A stretch of 64,000 nucleotides of DNA from Phialophora verrucosa (lineage: Eukaryota; Ascomycota; Eurotiomycetes; Chaetothyriales; Herpotrichiellaceae): positions 1,674,001-1,738,000 of the forward strand of contig MSED01000003.1 in assembly GCA_002099365.1 (NCBI GenBank), read 5' to 3'. Position 1 is the stretch's first letter, and each line of letters starts with the position of its first letter. The notes under the pieces are model-generated. The model was not told the origin of the DNA, did not search any database, and was given only the letters and a program-made list of their open reading frames with translations. Made by a program: the position numbers and the translations under genes. Positions 11,585 through 21,197 of this stretch are shown here, piece by piece.

Positions 11585-12169
11585 CTTCGTGGGACACGCT
11601 CAAAGAACCCAAATCACATGGCTCCTATTTCAAGACGGTCCATGCTGTGCGTCTCTGACCCTGGGATCCATGTGGCAAACCCAGCCGGACCAGCCCCGGG
11701 ATGCCCCGCAAACCGAAAACGTTGGAGATGCCGATTCTGATTGCCGGGAAGAGGTTGATACGAACAGCTCTTCTTCCAACTACCGGGTTTCCAGGCACGC
11801 AGCGCGTCAGGCGGCTTGATCCCGGCTTTGCTTAGACTTGACGCCCCCATGATTGGCCCAGTCTGTGGCCGTATTCGATTCCCGCGAGCGAAGGCTTCCT
11901 CAGAACTGAAATCGCGGAGAAAAGAATTGAACGTCATGAGCCGACTGCTAATTAGTGCTGTTCTTTGCTGAGAAGCCCATATATACTGCCACCATGGCCC
12001 TCTAAATGGCAGAAGTCTTCTTGTCTACACTGCATCCCTCAGCTTATTCCACTTCTCCCTTGTCCGACCTTCGTCTTTAGTCAGCGGCCTTGAGATTGTG
12101 TGATTCGACCCCTCTCTCACGCACAAGACACCCACTCGCAGTCCACTTACACAGCCTTTCACCGGCAAC
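11585..12169. other. Shared divergent promoter region of the aromatic cluster
   Basis: These 585 bp separate the divergently transcribed cyclase and dioxygenase genes, an arrangement suiting common regulation. A 107-aa minus open frame (11614-11937) has no domain and is not called. No transcription factor gene lies within the cluster. Confidence 0.6.
11980..11985 (+). promoter_or_regulatory. Possible TATA box of the dioxygenase gene
   Basis: TATATA lies 190 bp upstream of the dioxygenase ATG at 12170, in a region with no coding signal. Strand assignment rests on gene position only. Confidence 0.4.
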
Positions 12170-13196
12170 ATGTCGTTCCAGAACGTTGTCGAGAACTCAA
12201 CGTCAGTCAACCTGAACGGGACGACGAACGGGCACGCACCAACTCACAAATATGATCCCAACTTCACCGACAGCCTCATCAACGCCATGGGTCCCAAGAC
12301 CCCCGACCGGGCCAGATTTGTGCTGGGAAAGTTGATTCGGCATCTTCACGACTTTGTCCGCGAGACAGAACTTACCCCCGAAGAATGGATGCGAGGCGTC
12401 CAGTTCATCAACGCCATCGGCCAGATCAGCGATTCCAAGCGCAACGAAGGACAGCGAATCTGCGATGTGCTCGGCATCGAATCGTACGTGGAGACTTCCC
12501 TGCAACTGTGCAAATCCTTGAAAGCTAACCACGCCGCAATTCCACAGACTAGTCGATGAGGTAGCCAACAAAATCATGCTTGACAGCGACGAAACGCCCA
12601 CGTCGTCTACTATCCTGGGCCCGTTCTGGAGTCCCCACGCTCCATTCCGGGAGCTCGGTGACAGCATTGTCCAAGACCCATACCCGACCGGCAGACTCAC
12701 CCGCATGCACGGTGTGGTCAGCGATTACAAGACCGGCAAGCCCATTCCCAATGCCATTGTGGACATCTGGCAAGCTTCGGCGAACGGCAAGTACGATTTC
12801 CAGGATGACGCCCAGTCCGTCAACAACCTGCGCGGCAAGTTCAGGACCAACGACAAGGGCGAATACTACTACTACTGCTACCACCCGACCGCATATTCGC
12901 TCCCCACCGACGGTCCGGCCGGCGTCTTGCTGAATCTCATGGACCGCCATCCGATGAGACCGGCTCACATCCATCTCATGGTCAGCGCCGACGGCTACAA
13001 ATCTCTCACCACCCAGCTATACCCCCGGGATGACCCCTATGTGACCAGCGACTCTGTCTGCGCCGTCAAGGACGATCTGTTACTCGACTTCAAGCCATCG
13101 AAGGATCCCAAAGCCGAACTGGATCTGGAGTACAACGTCACGCTGGCTACCTTGAAACCTGGCCAGAAGGCCGGCTGGGTCCACACCGTGTTCTAG
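12170..13196 (+). CDS. Intradiol ring-cleavage dioxygenase (catechol/hydroxyquinol 1,2-type)
   Basis: Two exons, 12170-12483 and 12548-13196, with a 64-bp intron (GTACGT donor, CACAG acceptor, phase 2) give 320 aa. Residues about 20-125 form the helical N-terminal dioxygenase domain (TPEEWMRGVQFINAIGQ). Residues about 125-320 form the beta-sandwich catalytic domain. The four Fe(III) ligands are all visible: Tyr187 (NGKYDF), Tyr221 (PTAYSLP), His245 and His247 (RPAHIH). Family reaction: Fe(III)-dependent insertion of O2 between the two hydroxylated carbons, giving a cis,cis-muconate or, from hydroxyquinol, maleylacetate. The helical N-domain puts it with catechol and hydroxyquinol 1,2-dioxygenases rather than protocatechuate 3,4-dioxygenase. 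It is divergent from the cyclase gene and followed by a CMD-family gene. Confidence 0.93.
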
Positions 13197-13701
13197 GCAT
13201 CTTCAGCGAAGCTTTCTTGGGGTTCTGGCGTTTTCTCTTTCTCTTGAATGCATGATTGTCACGGGGGAAGGGAGCTTTTTTGAATGCCCTCGGCCATGTG
13301 AACGGAGACCTCAGCGCTCCAACGAACCTTGTGGCTGTACTAAACATGGAAATATTATGTATGATCCATCATGACTGACAAGCATTCCCCATGAAGCTTA
13401 CTTCCCATGTGCAAAGGGTGTTTTGCCCTTGGTCGCACTGCTTCGGGTCGCAGTACTCTATTTGCCGAGATGCACCATTCTGTAAAATATAATTCCAGTA
13501 ACTGTCGATTTGACGATCCCCGATGCCGGCTTGAGCGGGCGCGCAAGACGAATCTTTCACAATGTACTTAAAGTACGCTCTGACCCCGCAAGGACGATAA
13601 ACCGTTTCTGCTCTCAACTTCCACCTTTTTCTCTTTCTCCTCTGTCTGGCCTAATACTCCTCCAAGTGGAATATATCTATCTATTAGAGCCAGTCGTCAT
13701 C
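13197..13701. other. Intergenic stretch within the aromatic cluster
   Basis: About 500 bp between two same-strand cluster genes. An AT-rich ATATAT stretch at 13670-13675 lies close to the next ATG. No gene is supported. Confidence 0.5.
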
Positions 13702-14304
13702 ATGCGCCTCCCCTACGCGCCGTCGACCCCACCTCCCGACTCGCCCGCGTCGGTGGCCGAGATATACGCCCGCATCGCTGCGCGGCGGAAACCGCGCCCT
13801 CTGATCCCGCTCGACCTGACGCTTCTGCACTCGCCGCCCGTGGCGAACGGGTACAACGCCTTCGTGGGCGCCCTTCGCACGGAGACGATCGTGCCGCAGT
13901 CCCTTCTCGAGCTCGCTATCTCGCGCGTCGCCATCCTCACCGGCGCCGTGTACGAGTGGAACATCCACGCCGCGCTGGCCCTGAAAGCGGGTCTGTCGCC
14001 TCATGCGTTGGAGGTCGCCCGCGGCACACCGAAAGGGGGAGTGGAGACGGCGGCAGCAGCAGCACTGACTGAGAAAGAGGTGGCCGTTCTGAGATACACG
14101 GACGAAGCCACGGTCGATGTCAAGGTGCAGGATGCGACGTTCGAGGACCTCAAGACACACTTCAACCCCCGGGAGATCTTGGAGCTGGCCACCGTGGTGG
14201 CCGGGTATAACGCGGTCAGTCGGATCCTCGTGCCGCTGGACGTCGGCGAGAACAACGACAAGCCCATGAAGACGGTGGACGAGTTGGTCGCGGCTCTGGC
14301 TTGA
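13702..14304 (+). CDS. Carboxymuconolactone decarboxylase (CMD)-family protein
   Basis: Single exon, 200 aa, starting MRLPYAPSTP; the upstream open frame is random-looking, so this ATG is preferred. The protein is an all-helical AhpD/CMD fold. The core reads LLELAISRVAILTGAVYEWNIHAALAL, in which Glu85 and His89 form the E...H motif typical of CMD proteins. The CxxC pair of AhpD peroxidases is absent, so a peroxidase role is unlikely. A second helical segment (LTEKEVAVLRYTDEAT, HFNPREILELATVVAGYNAVSR) completes the fold. Family knowledge: bacterial 4-carboxymuconolactone decarboxylase makes 3-oxoadipate enol-lactone. Position beside the dioxygenase, cyclase and lactonase supports a decarboxylation or isomerisation step, but fungal members are poorly characterised and the exact reaction is inferred. 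Confidence 0.85.
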   Translation: MRLPYAPSTPPPDSPASVAEIYARIAARRKPRPLIPLDLTLLHSPPVANGYNAFVGALRTETIVPQSLLELAISRVAILTGAVYEWNIHAALALKAGLSPHALEVARGTPKGGVETAAAAALTEKEVAVLRYTDEATVDVKVQDATFEDLKTHFNPREILELATVVAGYNAVSRILVPLDVGENNDKPMKTVDELVAALA

Positions 14305-15222
14305 TCACCGAGTAGTCATGCTCAATAGGGTCTAGCGAGGTATCCTAGGCTTTTCTGTAGAACCGAAAAATAACAAGAGAAAGACAACCAGGCTGATTGC
14401 CCCCCTTCAGTCTACATTACGGGGCGATGCGCCCGTGTCGTGTGTGTGTAGATGGTTCGCTCGGTTCAAAAATCGGTACGCAGTGCATATCAATACTACC
14501 CAAAATCCACCTTAACCCCCAACTTTCAATCTAGTTTGCTTGGTCCCAAGGCGTGCCGAAGTAAATATCAACCCGGACAGTCAAGAGTGTACAAGACGGG
14601 TCAGCCCTTTTTGTTACTAAGCCCGAAGGCATTCATTCCGCTATAATTCTGCTACGTACATCCAAGCCAATGCCTACAATAGATACTGTACTTTGGATGG
14701 GACGGCACTTGGTTTCACCGGCAGCGGAAAACCGACTTCGGCTACTCACACTCTGCACCACGTGAAGGTGGCTGTCCGTTGCAGAGCGTCCTCCTCTTGC
14801 ACTGAGCTTCTCTTCTCAGCATCTTGTCCTTTCGCTTCCATGACCGATTTCCTCCTGTGGAGCTACATGTGTTGACGTATGTCGTGTTCTGTTTGTGATC
14901 TGCCACAGCGCCGTTTGCTGCAAGAGGCCTTGAGGTGTCCATCCGGGGGATGGCTCCGAACATAAGGGCTGGATGTGGGTGAATTTCTATCCTTGAGGGA
15001 CGTAGTATGTCGGTACTTTGGTGTTGGCCTGTCCTCCAGGCTTCTGCCGGCTGAATTCTCGTGCTGGTGAGTACACGGTGTATGCGATGGCACCGAGGTC
15101 GTAATTTACCGATATTGTTATATCTTCGTGCTCTGGACACCCGCCGTCTGTACTCTCGTGCGGATGATCTGCTGGTCTTTTGTTGCTGACAACATGCGGA
15201 CAAGACAGTATCTCAGACTTCG
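14305..15222. other. Intergenic stretch
   Basis: About 900 bp at the convergent end of the aromatic cluster. Short frames on both strands have no domain; I see no RNA gene or repeat here. Confidence 0.5.
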
Positions 15223-15720
15223 TCAAAGAGAGAGTAGAGGCCTTGACCGACGTTGAGAGTCAACGCCTTCATGAGGTCGGATTTGTTGGGTCTCTGTGTT
15301 GTTTGACTTGTTGGCTGTCGGGAGTGAGTCTTCGCTATCGGACTCGAAGAGATCGTCGACTTCCCGGCTCAACCTCTCCTCCTCTTTCTTCTTCTCGGCT
15401 TTCGCCTTCTCCGTCAAGTCCACCAGTGGCTTGTTGAGGGCCTCTTTCTCAATTTGCCGAAACGTAATAAGCTCCTTTGGAGCCGGTACTCTCCTCTTGT
15501 AGTTGATGGTGCTGCAACCTACTTTGACAGGCACCGTCGTCACGTAGGACTTGAACGTCGGCTTCACCATGTCGTAGATCTTCTCGACCCTGTTGCCACT
15601 AGTGTTGACGGCTAATGGGGTCAGAGGGGCCCGTTTCTGGGGCTTGTGGAAGAGTCGGGGCTCTTCATATTTCCGGGCCAATTTGTTCTTAGACACCGCT
15701 GCATAGTTGATCGGTGCCAT
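15223..15720 (-). CDS. Small uncharacterised protein with acidic tail
   Basis: Single exon, 165 aa, beginning MAPINYAAVSKNKLARKYEE. The sequence is Lys/Pro/Glu-rich with no membrane segment or signal peptide. A central Lys/Glu helix (KAKAEKKKEEERLSREV) runs into an acidic patch (DDLFESDSEDSLPT). This pattern suggests a disordered nuclear or regulatory protein, but no family is recognised. The call rests on frame length, a clean ATG and protein-like composition. The C-terminal end after the acidic patch looks less convincing and may hide a splice site. Confidence 0.5.
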   Translation of the reverse strand: MAPINYAAVSKNKLARKYEEPRLFHKPQKRAPLTPLAVNTSGNRVEKIYDMVKPTFKSYVTTVPVKVGCSTINYKRRVPAPKELITFRQIEKEALNKPLVDLTEKAKAEKKKEEERLSREVDDLFESDSEDSLPTANKSNNTETQQIRPHEGVDSQRRSRPLLSL

Positions 15721-16639
15721 TGTGATTGGGGGGTTGTCAAGTATGTCTAAGTTGTTGAAAGTAGTGGTGAAGCGGAAGACACTTGTTCTTAAGTAGTACT
15801 GAGGGGGTTCAAAGTAGTCCTGAAGCAGAGGGCACTGTTCTCAAGCAGTACCGGAGTATGTTGTAAGTGTTGGTATGGAGGAAAGAAACCACCAGCAAAA
15901 TGGGAAGGAAGTGCAGATACTTATAGGGCCTGCTGGGTAGCATCGCGGGCATAGTACTTCTTCACGAATATGACTCCTTCAGAAAGTCAATGGAGGATAA
16001 GTATACTGTACCAAAGATTCGAGTGAGGGCTTGCACACGGTTCAGGGTGGCCCAAGCCTCTGAGCCATGGAAAGTACTGAAACCCCTGATTCCTACTCGT
16101 CGGTCCACCCGCACGATTCCCGTATGCACACGGTTCAAGCTGGACGTCGATCGCATGGTTCGTGATATTGTTTGCTTCCATTGTGCGGACATTGAAAGCG
16201 ACGAGTAAGGTCCTCAGTGTTGGAGACGTAGGTCCTCATTTGTCCGGAATGGTCTTGTGCTGACTGGGATCAATGAAACGGACTTTTTGTTTGGGAGGGA
16301 AGCATTATTCTGCACTTGCTGGCCTCTGCACATATGGCGGCCTGGATTGCGTAGCCAGTCGAGATCTTTAACTTTGGCCCGCATGGGTCGTCGTAGGCCC
16401 CTGTTGAGGGCTGTATCCAAGTGAGTACGTTGCACCAAACTATAGCCTTGGTGACTAGAAAATTGGGAGGTGGTGGACGTGGTGGACGTGGAGGAAGCGG
16501 AATGTGATGCCGGAAAGGGGCGGGGTCACCTGACCTCGCGATTTGCGCATCGCGTCTTCGCGTTTCGCTTCGTCTCGACGCGTTCGTTTCTGCCATCTCT
16601 GTGCCCAGGTGTGTACCATACCGCACACCGGCATGCGAC
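15721..16639. other. Intergenic stretch with a short degenerate repeat
   Basis: Holds the upstream regions of the small minus gene and the divergent helicase gene. Two related 22-bp segments occur at 15781-15802 and 15833-15854; the cores differ by three T/C transitions. Short frames around 15962-16662 have no domain. Confidence 0.5.
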
Positions 16640-19600
16640 ATGCAGCTCCTTGCCGGGCTCAATGCTGCTCAGCGAGCAGCAGTCACCTCACCGGCGTCGG
16701 TTCTACAAGTCCTAGCACCACCGGGTTCTGGTAAGACGAAGACGTTGACCTGCCGAGTGGCCTACCTTCTATCCCACCACGGCCACAATCCTCAAAATGT
16801 CATCTGTTGCACGTTCACTATCAAGGCCGCCCGGGAAATGCGAGAACGACTACGGGGTCTGGTTGGCGATCATCTTGAGTCCAAATTGGTCCTTGGAACG
16901 ATCCATTCAATCTGTCGCCGTTACCTGGTTGCCTATGGTCACCTCATTCGCATTCCCAAGGGGTTTGGAATCGCAGATACATCAGACAGCAATAGCATCG
17001 TCAAGCGAATTTGCAAGCGCATGAACCTCTCGATCGAACCAAAAGTTGCAAGAGCAAGGATTTCGAGTCACAAAGCAAAGGGCAAGGCATTGGAAGATCT
17101 ACCGAAGCGTCAGCCAAAGGAGCTTAAGGAGCAGGAGTTCATTACCGTCTTTCACGAGTATGAAGCAGCATTGACCACTTCTAACCTGTTGGACTACGAT
17201 GACTTGCTCCTACGATGTGTTGATCTTCTTCGAGCATACCCTGCCTGTGTCTCCAATGTCGAGGCCCTCCTGATTGATGAATTTCAAGACACGAACATTG
17301 TGCAGTTTGAACTCATGAAATTGTTGGCGTCGAGAAACAGAAAGATCACCATTGTTGGTGATCCTGATCAGAGCATATATGGGTTCAGAGCGGCCGAGAT
17401 CGAGAATCTCAACCGGATGAAGGCATTCTACCCCGAAACGGTCGTCATCAATCTGGAAGAGAACTACCGATCTACGTCGGCCGTTCTGAAGCTCGCCCAG
17501 GACGTCATCGAACAGGATGAGAGTCGGCCACAAAAGAGGATGAAAGCAACACATTGCCATGGGACTAGACCTGTTCTCCGGCGACTGCCCAATCCTAATG
17601 AGGAAGCGCTATGGATTGCGAGCGAAATCAGGAGAACGATGGCAATGACCGGCGGTCTGCTTCTGCATTCAGACTTTGCCATTCTTCTTCGATCAGCATA
17701 TCTGTCATTACTCATCGAAAGAGCGCTGACGACCGCCGGTATCCCATACCGCATGGTTGGTGGCCAACGTTTCTTTGACCGCGTGGAAATCAGAGTCATC
17801 ATCGATTATCTTGGCACTATAAGCCATCCCGACAACAATCAGGCATTCCTCGCCATCATCAATACTCCATCACGGAAGATTGGGGAGACTTCAATCGCCG
17901 AAATGGTCAAGCTCGGCGAGAAGACCAAAACCTCTCTCTGGAGTGTGGCGCGAAAGGTCCTTGCCGGCGAGTTGAAGCCCGCGAAGAAGCTGTCGAAACC
18001 GGCCGAACAAGAGTTGGGCCGCTTGCTCACCCTGATAAAGACAGGTAGACACAAATTGGACACCGTATCTCCGGCTAGTACGGTCCCGTCAAAACTAATT
18101 GATTTTATTGTTAAGTCTCTCGACTATGATAATTATCTCAAGAAGAAATACAAGGATGATCATGAAGACCGAATTGAAAACGTCAAAGAATTCATCACCC
18201 ATGCATCAGAGGTCCTGCTTCAGTCAGCCGCCGAAGAACCACTTGCAAGCATCGAGGGCATGGAGCAACAAACCTCAAACGGTGGCCAGGAAGTCCTGGC
18301 TCAATTCCTAGCAAATATTGTCTTGTCGACAGACGTTGAGAATGAAGAAGGTAACGACAAACCTCGGGTCACCATCTCGACTATCCACTCCGCAAAGGGA
18401 CTTGAGTGGCCAGTTGTCTTCATTCCTGCCGTCTATGAAGGTTCCATTCCTCACTCAAGAGCTGAAAACACCGATGAGGAACGACGCTTGCTCTACGTTG
18501 CCATGACCCGAGCACAGGCTCTGTTGACCATGACTTTCCCAGTACTTCAATCTCGAGACCAGGGCGAGTCCATCCTCACCCAGTTTCTCCCAAACGAACT
18601 CCATCACCGTGTCTCCCGAACAGGGCCGTTGTTCGATGGTCGTGTCATCAACGACATTGCTAGCATCCTTAAGCGGCCAATGCCCTCCCAAGAGGACCTG
18701 GTGAAGAGTCTGCAGAATATGGACGGCGATGATAGCCGAGAAGATGATGTCTGGCCCACTGACGGCGGTCGTCGACCTATGCCAATATCGGCTGGCGACT
18801 GTCCCGCTCTGCCAGAATTTGGCAGACCGCTCGGGGAAGTCCTTGCAGCTCAAAAGCAGCCGTACCAGTCCTATTCAACAATGGCAGCAGCCAATCGTGT
18901 GGTGGGTTCCGGCAACCTCGAGGTCGCTACTACCATGAGCAACGCTGGCAGCTTCTCAACCTCAAACACCTCTCTCGGCTTCACTACCGCGAGTTATCAG
19001 TTGAAAAATGTCCCCGAACGCCCTTCATCCTCGTCAGACCCGACTCCTCCCTCGAAGAGGCCGAAGCTTTCCAAGTCAGCTTCAGCCCAATGTAACATCT
19101 CTGCTTTCTTCTCAAAACCCAGCATTCAGCCACCTCGACTCTCGGTAGAACCAGCGCTCCCTCCAGCTGCTCGGGAACTTTTCCACCCAAGAAAGCAAGA
19201 TCAGGAAGCCATGCAGGCGGAGCAGGCATTGCAGAGATTTGAAAATCAGCCCTTCGGTTCTGGCATTCCGCAAGAGCTTTCCTCACACAAACTAAACGCG
19301 GGCAATGGGATGCGTTACCGTCCATCCGTCCCGTTCCGAGACGCGAACGTTTCCTCTAATAGATGGTATGCTGGACTGTACAGTTCTTCACCTCCGCCCG
19401 TAGACGACGGGGAGAAAAACCTGCAAAACAGACTCTCTAGTGATGAGAACAAGGGAATCAGCAAGCCTCCAGACGCAAAGCCCTCGTTCTCGCTCCCGTC
19501 GGCTGCTCTGAGGACAGATCCTCGGACCAACAACGGTGGGACCAAGCCAGCCGCGACAATGCATAAAACAACTATGGGTTCCATGTCTGCTGTCTTTTCT

Positions 19601-19690
19601 GCGGCGATGGGCTCCAATCCAGGTGTCGGCAGGAAGACCCTCGGTGTTAGACGCACCATGAACGGCTGGAATGATAGGAAACACAAATAG
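16640..19690 (+). CDS. SRS2: Srs2-like UvrD-family DNA helicase
   Basis: Single exon of 1016 aa from the ATG at 16640 (MQLLAGLNAAQRAAV); an in-frame ATG 39 bp upstream is possible but adds an unlikely Cys/Pro stretch. It is a superfamily-1 3'-5' helicase: Walker A PPGSGKTKTL (about residue 28), DEFQDTN (about 213), GDPDQSIYGFR (about 240), STIHSAKGLEWPVVF (about 580) and ERRLLYVAMTRAQ (about 613). The C-terminal 340 residues are low-complexity, with a canonical PCNA-interacting box QCNISAFF at 817-824 and a conserved-looking end (KTLGVRRTMNGW). Family knowledge: Srs2 strips Rad51 from ssDNA and restrains recombination at forks. Its 3' neighbour is a dead RBR gene, so no functional link is implied. 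Confidence 0.95.
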   Translation: MQLLAGLNAAQRAAVTSPASVLQVLAPPGSGKTKTLTCRVAYLLSHHGHNPQNVICCTFTIKAAREMRERLRGLVGDHLESKLVLGTIHSICRRYLVAYGHLIRIPKGFGIADTSDSNSIVKRICKRMNLSIEPKVARARISSHKAKGKALEDLPKRQPKELKEQEFITVFHEYEAALTTSNLLDYDDLLLRCVDLLRAYPACVSNVEALLIDEFQDTNIVQFELMKLLASRNRKITIVGDPDQSIYGFRAAEIENLNRMKAFYPETVVINLEENYRSTSAVLKLAQDVIEQDESRPQKRMKATHCHGTRPVLRRLPNPNEEALWIASEIRRTMAMTGGLLLHSDFAILLRSAYLSLLIERALTTAGIPYRMVGGQRFFDRVEIRVIIDYLGTISHPDNNQAFLAIINTPSRKIGETSIAEMVKLGEKTKTSLWSVARKVLAGELKPAKKLSKPAEQELGRLLTLIKTGRHKLDTVSPASTVPSKLIDFIVKSLDYDNYLKKKYKDDHEDRIENVKEFITHASEVLLQSAAEEPLASIEGMEQQTSNGGQEVLAQFLANIVLSTDVENEEGNDKPRVTISTIHSAKGLEWPVVFIPAVYEGSIPHSRAENTDEERRLLYVAMTRAQALLTMTFPVLQSRDQGESILTQFLPNELHHRVSRTGPLFDGRVINDIASILKRPMPSQEDLVKSLQNMDGDDSREDDVWPTDGGRRPMPISAGDCPALPEFGRPLGEVLAAQKQPYQSYSTMAAANRVVGSGNLEVATTMSNAGSFSTSNTSLGFTTASYQLKNVPERPSSSSDPTPPSKRPKLSKSASAQCNISAFFSKPSIQPPRLSVEPALPPAARELFHPRKQDQEAMQAEQALQRFENQPFGSGIPQELSSHKLNAGNGMRYRPSVPFRDANVSSNRWYAGLYSSSPPPVDDGEKNLQNRLSSDENKGISKPPDAKPSFSLPSAALRTDPRTNNGGTKPAATMHKTTMGSMSAVFSAAMGSNPGVGRKTLGVRRTMNGWNDRKHK

Positions 19691-20630
19691 AGGGGCCGTC
19701 TCCCTCTCTGTGTGTATGTATGTATATTAGGATTATATTAACGATGAACGACCTTTTAATGATGTTTGGATGGACATTCTCGTGCGGACTGGTTGAAGAG
19801 GTGTACAGAGTTAGTTGACTGTATGCTGAGTCCGTTCTGGATATCGGACGTTGGACGTCGGACGTCGGACATTTTACATTGTCTGTTGACGGCAAGAATA
19901 AATCACCCGCCTCCTTGGGTGACGACGGTACCCGTCGAAGCAGAACCCTAGTCATCAGATGGTGAACATGCTCATACGGAGTACCTCGTACACGTTCGAA
20001 CTCATACGGTATCTGGATGTCATGGAATTATGTCGATGATTCCGCACGAGCAAGGTGGCTGGGTGGCTGGCACGGCATTATACAGTACCGGGACCAGAGG
20101 CCATAGGGGCGTCCCAGAGTTTTCTTTTCTCGATGGCCCGCTCGAGATTCATGAAGGAGATTACCTCCGGTATGCCGTGCCGTGAATGGCAGCTCTTCAT
20201 CTCCTTGTGCAAAAAATGGGCGTCCAATGGTCTCTCGGTCGAATCGGCATGATGTGTATACAGCACTCACAGCTCCTGCGTCACAGGTTCGATCCACCTT
20301 GCGTCGTAGCTGACGTTGTCTTCGCCCATACAAAGCGTACGAGGACTCCGTACGCTCGTCCGACTGTCGTCCACTTGAGCTCACACACGACTCCTCTCCA
20401 CCGGCGCATATGTACCTGGCCATCTTGTCGTCGCAGTTTCTGTTCGCCGAGCTTGTTCCACTCTTTCCCGACCTCAACGTCTTCTTCTTCTTCACCAGGC
20501 GCCCTGGAGCGATCAATAATAAATCGGTCATGCGTCGACTTTGCGCTGATATCCGGCATGCACACGGCGCCATCACCGCTCAGTCACAGTGCCAACCTCC
20601 CCGTAACAAGTAGTTACTTGGCGCTACCAG
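19691..20630. other. Intergenic stretch downstream of the helicase
   Basis: An AATAAA at 19897-19902, about 200 bp after the helicase stop, could serve as a poly(A) signal. A TACGGAGTAC motif occurs at 19975-19984 and ACTCCGTAC at 20345-20353. Longer frames on both strands (20028-20576 minus; 20186-20890 plus) lack domains, and the plus one runs antisense to the RBR relic. Confidence 0.5.
19845..19872. repeat. Short 7-bp tandem repeat, 4 copies
   Basis: Four head-to-tail units of the form YGGACRT fill 28 bp in the helicase 3' flank (CGGACGT, TGGACGT, CGGACGT, CGGACAT). Confidence 0.8.
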
Positions 20631-21197
20631 TCACGGACATTCTGATCTACCATGGTTCATTCGGCTCCGGCTGGTTCCAGTCGAAGCTATGTGCTCTCGG
20701 CTCTCTGATTTCCTCGATTTGCTCTCTGCCGCTTCAAGATCGCCGTAGTGCCCATGTGTCCGGTGCATATGGTCATAACATTCTCTACCACTCGCAAATG
20801 TGGCCAAGCAGAACCGGCGCCACACAAACACGTGATGTGATTTGCAGCCGTCCTACTTCTGAATCAGGGCTTTGCACTTTGGGCAACTAGACATGCCGAC
20901 CTTTTTCTTGTCCTCGTCTGATGCATGCTCGTCGGCTCGATTCGGACTCTGAGTCTCTTCGCAGGTGAGATCGTCGTGGCTCAGACCCCGGCACTTCCGA
21001 CAAATCGAGATGAGGCAGTTGCCGCAGGTGAAAAAGCCTGGCGCTTCTGAGACTTTGTAAATACTCGGACAATCTGGAGTCGGCCAATATTGGATTTGAT
21101 CTGGTCTAGTATGTACTGGAGGGCGACCAGGACGGGGTTGTAAGACCGCAGGATGAAGATACGAGCACTCGGCCCCGTTCCAGCAGCAGGCCTTTAG
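20631..21197 (-). pseudogene. Decayed RBR-type E3 ubiquitin ligase (IBR-RING2 fragment)
   Basis: On the minus strand a frame open from 21197 reads a possible RING1 tail (CCWNGAECSY), then a clear IBR domain (YWPTPDCPSIYKV, FFTCGNCLISICRKCRG, LTCEE) and the first RING2 cysteines (MSSCPKCKALIQK). It hits TAG at 20853-20855. Beyond the stop the RING2 continues in broken frames: an extra A near 20841-20843 shifts the GCNHITCLCG segment, and a base loss near 20810-20815 returns to the first frame at FCLATFASGRECYDHM. The first IBR zinc ligand is Trp (21084-21086) where Cys is expected in YCPTPDC. No convincing RING1 or N-terminal domain is seen. Family knowledge: RBR ligases pass ubiquitin through a RING2 cysteine; this copy cannot encode an intact one. 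The sequence style resembles the RBR of fungal helicase-RBR proteins. Confidence 0.8.

Noticed and set aside
11994..12005. Four-codon upstream open frame with a near-perfect GCCACCATGG context before the dioxygenase gene
   Set aside because: It lies only about 10 bp after the apparent TATA box, so it is probably upstream of the transcription start and not in the mRNA.
15223..16600. Alternative genes on the plus strand at 15180-15502 and 16470-16715
   Set aside because: Short frames with Ser/Arg-rich random sequence, overlapping the better-supported minus gene or the helicase leader.
20275..20300. tRNA-like GGTTCGATCC string
   Set aside because: No pairing acceptor, D or anticodon arms can be drawn around it.
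20186..20890. 234-aa plus-strand open frame
   Set aside because: It is antisense to the RBR relic for part of its length and has no protein-like signal, whereas the minus strand shows clear zinc-finger residues.
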